A stretch of DNA of 20,546 nucleotides from Lachnospiraceae bacterium UBA1267 (GCA_002308115.1 DBVJ01000029.1:325-20870), one strand, 5' to 3'. Shown: positions 1-7,954, counted from the stretch's first letter. Numbers and translations are program-made. The notes: generated by a model from the sequence alone, not told the origin.

Positions 1-1809
1 GGCGTACAGCGTCGCTTCCTCGGCAAACGAGGAAGGCAGGCCATGAAGATGACAGCGCTTGACGTGACGCCGTTGTCCACACGCTATACATTAGAAGCGC
101 TGGGCGTAAGGCTTCACATGAGCTTTACGTCACCGCTTCTTCCGGATGATCTGGAAATCCTCTCTACACCTGTCACATTTCTCGAACTCTCTGTGGAATC
201 GGCTGACGGTGAGCCTCATGAGGCAGAACTCTGTTTTCAGGTGACCGCGGATCTCTGCCATTCGGGAGAGATCGAACCGGAGATGAGGCAGGATCAGTTT
301 ACGGTTGGTGAGCTGAACATCGGCTACATGGGCCGGGTGAGACAGATGCCGCTTTCCGGATGCGGAGACCGATTGAGCGCAGACTGGGGTCATGTTTTCC
401 TGGCATCGGAGGATCCGATCGATAACGACCCTTCGGGTGTGCACGTGCTTCTTCAAGTGAAGAAGAAAGCCGCAGTGCCATTTTGTTCCCATATTCTGAT
501 CGGCTTTGACGACACGGCCTCGATCAATTACTTCGGGCGGCTTTTACCGGCCTATTATGCCCGTAACGGCAAATCCATCGTGGACGCGCTTCTGGAATTC
601 CGGGACAGAAGAGAAGAGATCCTGACTCGGTGCGATGCGTTCGACACACAATTGATGAAGGAGGCGGCGAAATCCGGCGGCAAGGCGCTTCAAGAACTCA
701 CAGCTGCTTCTTATCGGCAGACCATCGCGGGTCATAAACTCGTGGAGAGTCCGGACGGAGAACTCCTTTTCATATCCAAAGAGAATGATTCCAATGGATG
801 CGCGGCGACGGTAGACGTCAGCTATCCGTCTGTGCCGTTATTCCTCCTGTATGCGCCTGAACTGGTCCGTGCCATGTGCCGGCCAGTGTTCCGGACGGCG
901 AAAATGCCTGCGTGGACCTTTGATTTCGCACCGCATGACGCGGGCCGCTACCCAATCCTCTACGGACAGCAGTATGCGTCCAGATACCGTCCGAAGCATC
1001 AGCAGGACGGAAACACGCTGGCGCCTTATTATCTCTACCCTGCGTCCGCGGATCTCTACGATCCCAATAAACAGATGCCGCTGGAAGAGAGCGCCGACAT
1101 GCTGCTCATGCTGGCGGCGGCCGGAAAGGCAGACGGAGATTACAGGCTCGCACAACAGGAACTCCCGCTTCTTGAAAAATGGTGTCGCTATCTGATCCAG
1201 AACGGAGAAGACCCGGGCAACCAGCTGTGCACGGATGACTTTGCCGGCCATCTGGCGCGAAATGTGAACCTCTCCGCGAAAGCATTTCTCGGCGTTGCGG
1301 CCTTCGGCGAGATCCTGAGGGCGATCGGAAGAGAAGAAGGATCTGACGAAGTCATGAAAACTGCCCGGCGGATGTCAGAGAACTGGCTCCGGCGCGCAGG
1401 TGAAGCCGGAAAGACCTGGCTGAGCTTTGATGAAGAGGGCTGGAGCGTGAAATACAACCTGGTCTGGGACAAACTGTTCGGCTGGGGATTTCTTCCTGAT
1501 ATGTTCTATGAGAAGGAGATCGAAAGCTATCTCCAGAAAATGAATGCCTACGGCCTGCCGCTGGACAGCCGCTCCGCGATCGGGAAAACGGACTGGATCC
1601 TGTGGACAGCGTCTATGGGCACAAAATCGCAGCGAAAAGCCATGATCGCGCCGGTGCTCCGGTATCTCCATGAAACACCGACCAGAGTGCCATTCTCCGA
1701 TCATTACGACACAGAGACCGGTTCAAGCGAGTGCTTCATTGCCCGTACCGTACAGGGCGGGATCTTCATGCCGCTGCTCATGGACAGATGGAGTCCCGAA
1801 AGCCGTTGA
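1..1809 (+). CDS. Glutaminase-family protein (DUF4965/GtaA-like), 5' end outside window
   Basis: The reading frame is open from base 1 and the first in-frame ATG (43) is not a convincing start: the residues before it (GVQRRFLGKRGRQA) resemble the family pattern just upstream of the 'T.Y.FEA.GV.L...F.SPLLP' strand, so the gene very probably starts left of the window. From the ATG there are 588 codons; full family members are usually about 650-700 residues. Visible family marks are the N-terminal beta-rich part (LHMSFTSPLLPDD), a middle region, and the DUF4965 signature GEDPGNQLCTDDFAGHLARN about 360 residues after the ATG, followed by an alpha-helical toroid-like C-terminus. The family is named after fungal glutaminase GtaA, but substrate and reaction of bacterial members are mostly unproven; the fold resembles glycoside hydrolases. 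Whether it has a signal peptide cannot be seen. It ends at TGA just before a terminator and stands alone on this strand. Family call firm, function weak. Confidence 0.85.
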   Translation, partial: GVQRRFLGKRGRQAMKMTALDVTPLSTRYTLEALGVRLHMSFTSPLLPDDLEILSTPVTFLELSVESADGEPHEAELCFQVTADLCHSGEIEPEMRQDQFTVGELNIGYMGRVRQMPLSGCGDRLSADWGHVFLASEDPIDNDPSGVHVLLQVKKKAAVPFCSHILIGFDDTASINYFGRLLPAYYARNGKSIVDALLEFRDRREEILTRCDAFDTQLMKEAAKSGGKALQELTAASYRQTIAGHKLVESPDGELLFISKENDSNGCAATVDVSYPSVPLFLLYAPELVRAMCRPVFRTAKMPAWTFDFAPHDAGRYPILYGQQYASRYRPKHQQDGNTLAPYYLYPASADLYDPNKQMPLEESADMLLMLAAAGKADGDYRLAQQELPLLEKWCRYLIQNGEDPGNQLCTDDFAGHLARNVNLSAKAFLGVAAFGEILRAIGREEGSDEVMKTARRMSENWLRRAGEAGKTWLSFDEEGWSVKYNLVWDKLFGWGFLPDMFYEKEIESYLQKMNAYGLPLDSRSAIGKTDWILWTASMGTKSQRKAMIAPVLRYLHETPTRVPFSDHYDTETGSSECFIARTVQGGIFMPLLMDRWSPESR

Positions 1810-1826
1810 GACCGAAGACAGACATG

Positions 1827-1860
1827 AAAAAGCCGCGGGGCAGTGCCCCGCGGTTTTTTC
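1827..1860. terminator. Bidirectional rho-independent terminator
   Basis: A perfect 9-bp G+C stem CCGCGGGGC / GCCCCGCGG with an AGT loop (1833-1853) is followed by six T on the plus strand and preceded by five A, which become T on the minus strand. It lies between convergent genes and would end both the glutaminase-family gene and the deoC-deoD-cdd operon. Confidence 0.93.
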
Positions 1861-1872
1861 ATAAACAGCTGC

Positions 1873-2325
1873 TCAGAGGTTTTCCGGTCCGAAAGAATAC
1901 GGAAGAAGCGCACCCAGCGTTAAGCGCTCATACCGGAGTGGTTCGGAAGAGGAAACCAGAAGCACCGGCATATCCAGGGAGCAGAATTCTCTCAGGACCT
2001 GACGGCAGACGCCGCAGGGCGGGAAGATGCCCGTGACGTTTCCTTCCAGTCCGCCGCAGATGGCGATGGCCGAGAAGGAACGGTCCCCTTCGGAAACGGC
2101 TTTGAAGACCGCAGTCCTCTCTGCGCAGTTTGTGGGGCCGTAAGCCGCGTTCTCGATGTTGCAGCCCTTATAGATTTTGCCGTCCGGTGTCAGAAGCGCT
2201 GCGCCCACAGTGTGTTTCGAGTAGGGCACATAGGCGTAAGTCATCGCATCCAGCGCGGCACGGCACAGTTCTTCCTCTGAAACCAGAGCGAAAGGCTCTT
2301 GACTCTTGTTCTCGCCGTTCTTCAT
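1873..2325 (-). CDS. cdd: Cytidine deaminase
   Basis: Hydrolytic deaminase converting cytidine and deoxycytidine to uridine and deoxyuridine in pyrimidine salvage; cytosolic, zinc dependent. The protein is 150 residues from the chosen ATG, a little above the usual 130-140 for the tetrameric class because of a polar N-terminal tail. The catalytic zinc signature is complete: CAE (C67, E69) inside NAAYGPTNCAERTAVF and PCGVC (C104, C107). The start at 2325 is chosen because GGAGG lies 8 bases upstream (2334-2338); a longer frame from a TTG at 2355 has no such site. It follows deoD by 33 bases on the same strand and is the last gene of the deoC-deoD-cdd salvage operon, where its deoxyuridine product feeds the same deoxyribose pathway. 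Recognition is secure. Confidence 0.96.
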   Translation of the reverse strand: MKNGENKSQEPFALVSEEELCRAALDAMTYAYVPYSKHTVGAALLTPDGKIYKGCNIENAAYGPTNCAERTAVFKAVSEGDRSFSAIAICGGLEGNVTGIFPPCGVCRQVLREFCSLDMPVLLVSSSEPLRYERLTLGALLPYSFGPENL

Positions 2326-2358
2326 CTCATCTTCCTCCGGAACGAAAACAGGCAATCT

Positions 2359-3111
2359 TTACAGTTTATCCAGCTTGACGGCGGTCCTGAGCGCAAGCTC
2401 CATCATATCGGTGAAGGAATTCTGGCGTTCTTCCGCAGTGGTGACCTCGCCGGTCAGGATATGGTCGGAAATCGTCATGATCCCGAGCGCGCGTTTTCCG
2501 GCGCGTGCGGCATTCATATACAGCGCGGCAGCTTCCATCTCAAGGGCCATGATGCCCATTTTCTGCCAACGGGAGATCGCACGCTGCTCTGCGGGCAAGT
2601 GCAGCTCGTCGGAATAGAAGTTGTCTTCCGAAAGGATGTTGCCCACGTGATAACGAAGGCCCATTTCCTCGGCCAGATCGGCGGCGGTCCGAAGTATCGT
2701 ATAATCCGCAATCGGGGCGAAAGTTCCGGAAAGGTGGAACTGAGATGCAAAGTTCGAGTTCGTGCAGGCGCCTTCCGCGATCACGATGTCACGCACATGG
2801 ATCTTCTCCTGGATCGCGCCGGCGGATCCGACACGGATGATATTCTCCACGCCGAAGAAATTGAAGAGCTCGTAGGAATAGATGCCGATCGAGGGAATGC
2901 CCATGCCGGAGGCCATGACAGAAACCTTCGTGCCGTCGTAGGTTCCGGTGTAGCCCTGAACGCCGCGGACGTTGTTCACAAGGACAGGATCTTTCAGAAA
3001 ATGTTCTGCGATATACTTTGAACGAAGCGGGTCGCCGGGCATGAGGACGGTCTTTCCGAAGTCCTCGGGGCGCGCGTTGATGTGCGGGGTGGGATAGTGC
3101 TTCTCAGCCAT
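2359..3111 (-). CDS. deoD: Purine-nucleoside phosphorylase, DeoD (hexameric) type
   Basis: Phosphorolysis of purine (deoxy)nucleosides to base plus (deoxy)ribose-1-phosphate. The 250-residue protein is slightly longer than the E. coli or Bacillus DeoD (about 235-240). Seen in order: phosphate-binding LMPGDPLRSKYIA (from residue 23), VGSAGAI near residue 94, the base/ribose-binding ALEMEAAALY (189-198), and TISDHI with the catalytic Asp at 216. The start is fixed by AGGAGG about 5-10 bases upstream of the ATG. It is the middle gene of the deoC-deoD-cdd operon; the deoxyribose-1-phosphate it makes becomes, after a phosphopentomutase not present here, the substrate of DeoC. A hairpin between deoC and deoD may lower its expression relative to deoC. 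Secure call. Confidence 0.97.
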   Translation of the reverse strand: MAEKHYPTPHINARPEDFGKTVLMPGDPLRSKYIAEHFLKDPVLVNNVRGVQGYTGTYDGTKVSVMASGMGIPSIGIYSYELFNFFGVENIIRVGSAGAIQEKIHVRDIVIAEGACTNSNFASQFHLSGTFAPIADYTILRTAADLAEEMGLRYHVGNILSEDNFYSDELHLPAEQRAISRWQKMGIMALEMEAAALYMNAARAGKRALGIMTISDHILTGEVTTAEERQNSFTDMMELALRTAVKLDKL

Positions 3112-3132
3112 GTTAAGCCTCCTTATGAATTG

Positions 3133-3162
3133 AAAACAAAGCGCCTCCTTTTGGAGACGCTT
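3133..3162 (-). terminator. Intercistronic hairpin between deoC and deoD
   Basis: On the minus strand AAGCGTCTCC / GGAGGCGCTT form a 10-bp stem with one G-U pair and an AAAA loop (3139-3162), followed by TGTTTT. It lies after the deoC stop and before the deoD ribosome binding site. It has the form of a modest intrinsic terminator, so it could give partial termination or stabilise the 3' end of a processed deoC transcript. Confidence 0.6.
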
Positions 3163-3174
3163 ACAACAGATCTG

Positions 3175-3834
3175 TCAAAGAAGACCCTCGGTCTTGACGA
3201 TCTTCACGATACGGCTGGTGCCAAGTCTTTCCGCGCCAAGATTGATGAAATCTTCCGCGTCCTGAATGGAAGCGATGCCGCCGGCCGCCTTGATGTGCTT
3301 GCCGTTTGTGACGTGCGCTTTGAAGAGCGCAACGTCTTCTTTCGTGGCGCCGCCGGTGGAGAAACCGGTGCTGGTCTTGATGAAATCCGCGTCGGAAGCG
3401 GAGATGATCTCGCACATCTTCACCTTCTCATCATCGGTCAGAAGGCAGGTCTCGATGATGACCTTGAGGATCCGCCCCTGGCAGGCCGCTTTGATCAGAT
3501 TGATCTCCGCAAGGATCTCATCATACTTTTTGTCCTTGAGCCAGCCGATGTTCAGGACCATGTCGATCTCGTCCGCGCCGTTCTTGACAGCGTCCATGGT
3601 CTCCATGACTTTCACCGGTGTTGTGGAATAGCCGTTCGGGAAACCGATGACCGTGCAGATCTGAAGTCTGTCGCCGACATACTTTTTGGCCTGCTCGACG
3701 TAGGATGCAGGAATGCAGGCGGAAGCGGTCTCGAAGCGGATGCCGTCATCCAGGATCGCCTTGATGTCTGCCCAGGTGGCTTCCTGTTTCAATAGCGTGT
3801 GATCACATTTTTTCAGGATCTCTCTGATGTCCAT
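3175..3834 (-). CDS. deoC: Deoxyribose-phosphate aldolase
   Basis: Class I aldolase cleaving 2-deoxyribose-5-phosphate to acetaldehyde and glyceraldehyde-3-phosphate, the last step of deoxynucleoside catabolism. The 219-residue length matches the family. Catalytic residues are all visible: Schiff-base Lys153 in [17 protein letters not shown], the helper Asp91 in [11 protein letters not shown], and the second Lys182 in HIKAAGGI. The ATG at 3834 is chosen because GGAGG (3843-3847) lies 8 bases upstream and [16 protein letters not shown] is a normal family N-terminus; a frame 13 codons longer has no ribosome binding site and would run through the leader hairpin. First gene of the deoC-deoD-cdd operon, with its own promoter. 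Confidence 0.97.
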   Translation of the reverse strand: MDIREILKKCDHTLLKQEATWADIKAILDDGIRFETASACIPASYVEQAKKYVGDRLQICTVIGFPNGYSTTPVKVMETMDAVKNGADEIDMVLNIGWLKDKKYDEILAEINLIKAACQGRILKVIIETCLLTDDEKVKMCEIISASDADFIKTSTGFSTGGATKEDVALFKAHVTNGKHIKAAGGIASIQDAEDFINLGAERLGTSRIVKIVKTEGLL

Positions 3835-3862
3835 TCTGATATCCTCCAGATCATCTTTCCTG

Positions 3863-3879
3863 CACGGCCGCAAGCCGTG
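3863..3879 (-). promoter_or_regulatory. Leader inverted repeat upstream of deoC
   Basis: Perfect 6-bp arms CACGGC and GCCGTG with a 5-base loop. It falls about 5-20 bases after the expected transcription start of deoC, so it could be an operator, or a 5' hairpin that protects the mRNA. Which one cannot be told from the sequence. Confidence 0.5.
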
Positions 3880-3890
3880 AGTCTATCTAA

Positions 3891-3919
3891 AATCTACCCT
3901 TTTTCCAAGGCTTTGTCAA
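3891..3919 (-). promoter_or_regulatory. SigA-type promoter of deoC-deoD-cdd
   Basis: On the minus strand a consensus -35 TTGACA (3914-3919), a 17-base spacer and a -10 TAGATT (3891-3896, four of six) point toward deoC. The spacer also holds a short inverted repeat CCTT/AAGG. The promoter is back to back with that of mutY, their -35 boxes being about 33 bases apart. Confidence 0.72.
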
Positions 3920-3952
3920 TGGAATCAGGCGGGCGGAATCCATGTCCGGCGG

Positions 3953-3982
3953 TTGATTTTCCGTTTCGAACTATGCTATTAT
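3953..3982 (+). promoter_or_regulatory. Extended -10 promoter of mutY, likely giving a leaderless mRNA
   Basis: TTGATT (3953-3958), an 18-base spacer and TATTAT (3977-3982) preceded by TGC, an extended -10 motif. The -10 box ends only 8 bases before the mutY ATG at 3991, so transcription should start at or within a base or two of the start codon. Confidence 0.68.
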
Positions 3983-3990
3983 AAATTGCT

Positions 3991-5079
3991 ATGATTTTGG
4001 ATAATGCTGCGGCGGAGAGCCTTCTTTCATGGTTTGGGACGAACATGCGGAAAATGCCCTGGCGGGAAGATCCGTCTCCATACCATGTCTATGTTTCGGA
4101 GATCATGCTCCAGCAGACCCGCGTGGAGACCGCGACGCCGTATTATCTCAGATTCATACAGGAGCTTCCGGACCTAAAGTCACTTTCCGAAGCGTCGGAA
4201 GAACGCCTCCTGAAACTTTGGGAAGGGCTTGGCTACTACAGCCGCGTCCGGAACATGAAGCGTACGGCGGAGATCTGCGTCCGTGAACATGGGGGAGAGA
4301 TCCCTGAAGACCGTAGCGCGCTCCTTCACCTTCCGGGCATTGGCCGTTATACTGCCGGGGCGATCCTCTCGATCGCCATGCACCGGCCGGAACCCGTGGC
4401 CGACGGGAACGTGCTTCGGGTGCTTTCCAGATTCACGGGCAGCAGGAAAGACATTTCCGATCAGAAGACCCGGCTCTGGATGGAAGAGGAGCTCCATGGC
4501 TTTCTCAAGGCATGGACTTTACAAGAAACGCGGGATCCGGGAATGCTGAATCAGGCACTGATGGAACTTGGCGCACTGATCTGTCTCCCGAACAGCGCGC
4601 CAAAATGCGCGGAGTGCCCCTGGAAAGAACGATGCGCAGCCTTCCGGAACGGTCTGACCGGGGAACTGCCTGTGAAGAGCCCCAGGAAGGCGCGCGAAAC
4701 CGTGGATAAAACGGTCTTCATCGTTCGGAGGGGAGAATCTCTGGCGCTTCTCAGAAACAGCCGGAAAGGCCTGCTTTCAGGCCTGTACGGGCTTCCGGAG
4801 TGTCAGGGGAAGCTGAACGAAGAGGACGTACGCGCGCGCTTCGGCAAAAACGCTGTGATACGCCCCTTAAAGGACGCGAAACACATTTTCACGCATCTCG
4901 AATGGCATATGAAAGCCTGGCTCGTGATTCTTCCAATGGAAGACCCCGTTCCGGATTTTCTGAAGGATGCCGTTTTCGCAACAGAGGAAGAGGCCGGTTC
5001 GGCCTACCCGGTAGCGACAGCCTACAAAAAGTGGACGCTTTTTCAGAGGCTTCGCGAGCTGAAGGAAGAGGATACATGA
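3991..5079 (+). CDS. mutY: A/G-specific adenine glycosylase MutY
   Basis: Removes adenine mispaired with 8-oxoguanine in base excision repair. The 362-residue protein has the standard layout: catalytic HhH-GPD domain, iron-sulfur motif, and a C-terminal NUDIX-like oxoG-recognition domain (about 230-350, with KHIFTHLEWHMKAW). Catalytic Glu37 (YVSEIMLQQTRV) and Asp138 (PVADGNVLRV) fall at the same numbers as in E. coli, and the helix-hairpin-helix LPGIGRYTAGA lies at 114-124. The [4Fe-4S] cysteines are C198, C206, C209, C215, spaced 7-2-5 rather than the classical 6-2-5. The equal numbering supports the ATG at 3991 although no Shine-Dalgarno sequence precedes it. It opens the run continuing to yfcE; its stop overlaps the next start (ATGA). 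Confidence 0.97.
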   Translation: MILDNAAAESLLSWFGTNMRKMPWREDPSPYHVYVSEIMLQQTRVETATPYYLRFIQELPDLKSLSEASEERLLKLWEGLGYYSRVRNMKRTAEICVREHGGEIPEDRSALLHLPGIGRYTAGAILSIAMHRPEPVADGNVLRVLSRFTGSRKDISDQKTRLWMEEELHGFLKAWTLQETRDPGMLNQALMELGALICLPNSAPKCAECPWKERCAAFRNGLTGELPVKSPRKARETVDKTVFIVRRGESLALLRNSRKGLLSGLYGLPECQGKLNEEDVRARFGKNAVIRPLKDAKHIFTHLEWHMKAWLVILPMEDPVPDFLKDAVFATEEEAGSAYPVATAYKKWTLFQRLRELKEEDT

Positions 5080-6251
5080 AGAAGAGACCGATCATCTGTT
5101 TTATCCTGGCCGCGGTGTTTTTCTGCACCGTTCTTTCCGGCTGCGCGAATGAGGCAGGAAAGTCCTATAAAGAAGGGATCCGGCTGTACGGAGAGGGAAA
5201 GTATCAGGAAGCACTGAAGAATCTTCAGCTTTCCGTCTCGCAGGGAAACGACGATCCGGTGGTGTATGCGGACATGGCGCTCTGTTATGAAATGCTGGAA
5301 GATTCGAAGCATGCGGCGGAAATGATCTCCAAAGCCCGTGTGCTTTCGCCTTCCGACAAGCGCATCCTGAGGAGAGAGGGAATCTGCCTTTACCTGACCG
5401 GAGATTATCCGAATGCGATCCTGGTGCTCCGGAATTCTTTTCCTGAAGAGAAGGACAAGAAAGAAGACAAGAAAGATGAGCCGGAAGACGTGCTGATCCT
5501 GGAGGCGCGCGGCTTCATCGCGTCGGCGCTCATGAAGACCGGCGCCTATGAAGAGGCGGTTCAGGAACTGAACATTCTCATATCCGCAAATGATCACGCA
5601 ACAGCGCATCTGGTCCTTGCGGGAGAATGTTACCTCAGACTGCATCAGTTTTCCGCGGCTGATCAGTATTTCGACCTGGTCGGGGGACAGGCGGACAAGA
5701 AGCCCTCTCATTATCTTTATATTTATAATGCCTGTGTCGACGCGGGGAGCTACAGCTCGGCGGTACGGTACTTTGAAGAAGGACTCTCGCTGACCGGCGA
5801 AGGCGGCACCTTCGAGATGACCAGAGGAGAGTATTATGCGCGTGCCGGAAGACTTTCGGAGGCGGAGATCTCTCTTTCAGGCGAATCTTCCGTGGGCGCG
5901 AAACTCGCGGAGGCATCGCTCTATACACGGAACGGAAAGTATCAGGAGGCGGAAGCCATTTACACGGATCTTCTCAAAAGAGGGGAAGAGACCGCGGAAG
6001 TGTATTCCGCGTACATGATCCTGAAGATCGTTTCCGGCCAGGACAACGAAGCGCGCGAACTCCTTAAACGGGTGCAGTCTTTCGGCGACCGGGAAGTCTT
6101 AAGATCCGCGCTTTGGAACGAGATCATTCTCCTCGAAAAGGAGTGTGATTATGAGCAGGCCTACGAAAAGCTTCTGGCTTACCGGGGCGATTTCGGCACG
6201 ACGGAGGCGACCGAGCGGGAACTTCTGTTCCTGGCCCGCGTCCTGAAATGA
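5076..6251 (+). CDS. TPR-repeat lipoprotein
   Basis: 391-residue predicted lipoprotein: basic N-terminus MKKRP, hydrophobic stretch to residue 19, lipobox VLSGC with the lipidated Cys23. The mature part is a series of tetratricopeptide-type helix pairs; clear units include YKEGIRLYGEGKYQEALKNL (31-50), the segment around 142-172 with GAYEEAVQELN, and NGKYQEAEAIYTDLL (286-300). GKYQEA occurs twice and its DNA is nearly identical in both places (GGAAAGTATCAGGA). A very charged linker EEKDKKEDKKDEPED (124-138) splits the array. Such proteins are usually scaffolds on the outer face of the membrane; partner and role are unknown. The start ATG 5076 overlaps the mutY stop and has GGAAGAGG upstream. 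Nothing ties it functionally to mutY beyond shared transcription. Confidence 0.9.
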   Translation: MKKRPIICFILAAVFFCTVLSGCANEAGKSYKEGIRLYGEGKYQEALKNLQLSVSQGNDDPVVYADMALCYEMLEDSKHAAEMISKARVLSPSDKRILRREGICLYLTGDYPNAILVLRNSFPEEKDKKEDKKDEPEDVLILEARGFIASALMKTGAYEEAVQELNILISANDHATAHLVLAGECYLRLHQFSAADQYFDLVGGQADKKPSHYLYIYNACVDAGSYSSAVRYFEEGLSLTGEGGTFEMTRGEYYARAGRLSEAEISLSGESSVGAKLAEASLYTRNGKYQEAEAIYTDLLKRGEETAEVYSAYMILKIVSGQDNEARELLKRVQSFGDREVLRSALWNEIILLEKECDYEQAYEKLLAYRGDFGTTEATERELLFLARVLK

Positions 6252-6252
6252 T

Positions 6253-7143
6253 ATGTGGCCGCTTTGGATCGCACTTGGAATCCTCGTAATCACGGGCATT
6301 GCGCTTCTCATCCGTTCGGAATGGGAAAGAGTGCATCCTGTACGGGCAGAATATGAGATCTCTTCGCCGGAGATCCCCGAAGAGGCAGGGGATGTTCGGA
6401 TATTGTTCCTCTCGGACCTTCACGGGAAGATCTTTCCCCGGGACAACGAGGCCTTATACAGGATCCTTCGGGAGACGCCCTGCGATCTCGTGCTTCTGGG
6501 CGGCGACATGATGACAAAATTCAGGAGCGCCGAAAAAGACCGTAAGGCGCTCCGCTCACTGCTTTCAGGCCTTCCGAAAGGCGTTCCGGTCTGTTATGCT
6601 TCCGGAAACCACGAGCAGAAGATGCTCAGACTCAGTGAGAAGAAGCCGGACTGGGAGCCGGCGTTTCGGGAGCTCCTGAACGAACACGGCGTACGTTATC
6701 TTCGAAATGAAACGGTTCCGTTCCCGGTCCGGGGCGGAGAGATCCTTGTTTCTGCACTTGATCTCCCCTTAGACGCTTACAAGGCCGGCCCGAAGAGACC
6801 GCTTCCGGACGGCTATTTTGAAGAAAATATCGGGCGGAAAGCCGCCGGCCGCTTCACGGTGCTTCTTCTACATTCACCGCTTTATCTGGAAGAAGCCGCG
6901 GACTGGGGGGCGGATCTCACCCTCGAGGGACACTTTCACGGCGGGACGATACGCCTTTTCGGCCGCGGGCTCATGACGCCGCAGTACCAGTTCTTCTATC
7001 CGCGGTGCCAGGGCATTTTCCATACGAAAGGGAAGGCCGGCATCGTGAGCGCGGGACTGGGGACCCATTCCGTCAATGTGCGTCTCTTTGACCGTCCGGA
7101 GGTCGTTCTGGTCACGCTGAAACACACAAAAACGGCTCCCTGA
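6253..7143 (+). CDS. Membrane-anchored calcineurin-like metallophosphoesterase
   Basis: 296 residues. An N-terminal membrane segment (WPLWIALGILVITGIALLI, 2-20) is followed by a metallophosphoesterase domain with the two-metal motifs in order: SDLH (D55, H57), GGD (D85), GNHE (N119, H120), a late LLHSP histidine, and GHFHGG. This layout resembles the YkuE/YaeI group of membrane-tethered phosphoesterases; the natural substrate is unknown. The ATG lies one base after the lipoprotein stop without a clear Shine-Dalgarno sequence, so translation is probably coupled to the gene before. The TPR lipoprotein and this enzyme may meet at the membrane, but that is only suggested by adjacency. Family call secure, substrate open. 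Confidence 0.9.
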   Translation: MWPLWIALGILVITGIALLIRSEWERVHPVRAEYEISSPEIPEEAGDVRILFLSDLHGKIFPRDNEALYRILRETPCDLVLLGGDMMTKFRSAEKDRKALRSLLSGLPKGVPVCYASGNHEQKMLRLSEKKPDWEPAFRELLNEHGVRYLRNETVPFPVRGGEILVSALDLPLDAYKAGPKRPLPDGYFEENIGRKAAGRFTVLLLHSPLYLEEAADWGADLTLEGHFHGGTIRLFGRGLMTPQYQFFYPRCQGIFHTKGKAGIVSAGLGTHSVNVRLFDRPEVVLVTLKHTKTAP

Positions 7144-7159
7144 AAGGACCGGAAACCAT

Positions 7160-7954
7160 ATGGCTGAAACACTGGATTTTAAACTGGATGCGTTTGAAGG
7201 CCCGCTGGACCTTCTCCTTCAGCTGATCGAAAAGGACAAGGTCGACATTTACGACATTCCGATCTCCTCCATCACGGATCAGTATCTGAACTATGTGGCG
7301 AAGATGTCGGAAGAGGATCTGGGAACGCTCTCGGACTTTCTGGTCATGGCATCCACACTTCTGGACATCAAAGCCAGAATGCTTCTTCCCAAAGAGAAGG
7401 ATGAAGAGGGCGAGGAGATCGACCCGAGGGCGGAACTTGCCAGACGGCTTCAGGAGTACAAAGAGTACAAGCGGGTCTCGCAGGAACTGGGAAACTGGTA
7501 TCAGGAGTGCGAGGGCATTTTCTATAAAGAGGAGAGTATTCCGGAAGAACTTCTCACGGAACGTCCGAAGCCGGATCTCGACAAACTGATGGGCGGCATC
7601 TCGGAGGAAATGCTTCGGGAAGTTTTCCTTTCCGTGCTTCAAAGGAAAAAGGACAGCGTCGATGCGAGACATTCGGATTTCGGCAAGATCGAAAGAGAAC
7701 CTGTGCGTATCGCGGACCGTCTGTCCTATGTGCTGAAATACGGGAAGAAAAAGAAGACCTTTTCTTTCCGGTCCCTGCTCTCAAAGCAGAAGACCCGGCA
7801 GGAAGTCATTGTCACCTTCCTGGCATGTCTGGAACTGATCCGGATCGGCCAGATCGAGGTCAACCAGGACAAGCCTTTCGGCGAGATCACGATGACCTGG
7901 AATGAAGACTGTAAAGAAGGCATCCCACAAGAGGAACTGAAACAATATGACTGA
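7160..7954 (+). CDS. scpA: Segregation and condensation protein A (SMC kleisin)
   Basis: Kleisin subunit bridging the SMC heads in the SMC-ScpAB complex that organises and segregates the chromosome. 264 residues, normal size. The N-terminal SMC-neck-binding part FEGPLDLLLQLIEKDKVDIYDIPI (residues 12-35) is a family hallmark, followed by the DIKARMLLP helix, a charged middle, and a C-terminal winged helix (ending around EVNQDKPFGEITM) that contacts the SMC head. A weak AAGGA site lies upstream of the ATG. The 16-base gap before it is the largest inside the mutY-yfcE run; the stop overlaps scpB by 8 bases, as expected for subunits of one complex. Confidence 0.97.
   Translation: MAETLDFKLDAFEGPLDLLLQLIEKDKVDIYDIPISSITDQYLNYVAKMSEEDLGTLSDFLVMASTLLDIKARMLLPKEKDEEGEEIDPRAELARRLQEYKEYKRVSQELGNWYQECEGIFYKEESIPEELLTERPKPDLDKLMGGISEEMLREVFLSVLQRKKDSVDARHSDFGKIEREPVRIADRLSYVLKYGKKKKTFSFRSLLSKQKTRQEVIVTFLACLELIRIGQIEVNQDKPFGEITMTWNEDCKEGIPQEELKQYD

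Noticed and set aside
2299..3795. Plus-strand frames of about 240 codons opposite deoD and deoC
   Set aside because: deoD, deoC and cdd have full catalytic motifs and ribosome binding sites on the minus strand; the opposite frames have neither.
4800..5075. Upstream extension of the TPR lipoprotein frame into mutY
   Set aside because: The extension has no ribosome binding site and would bury the signal peptide and lipobox that begin at the ATG at 5076.
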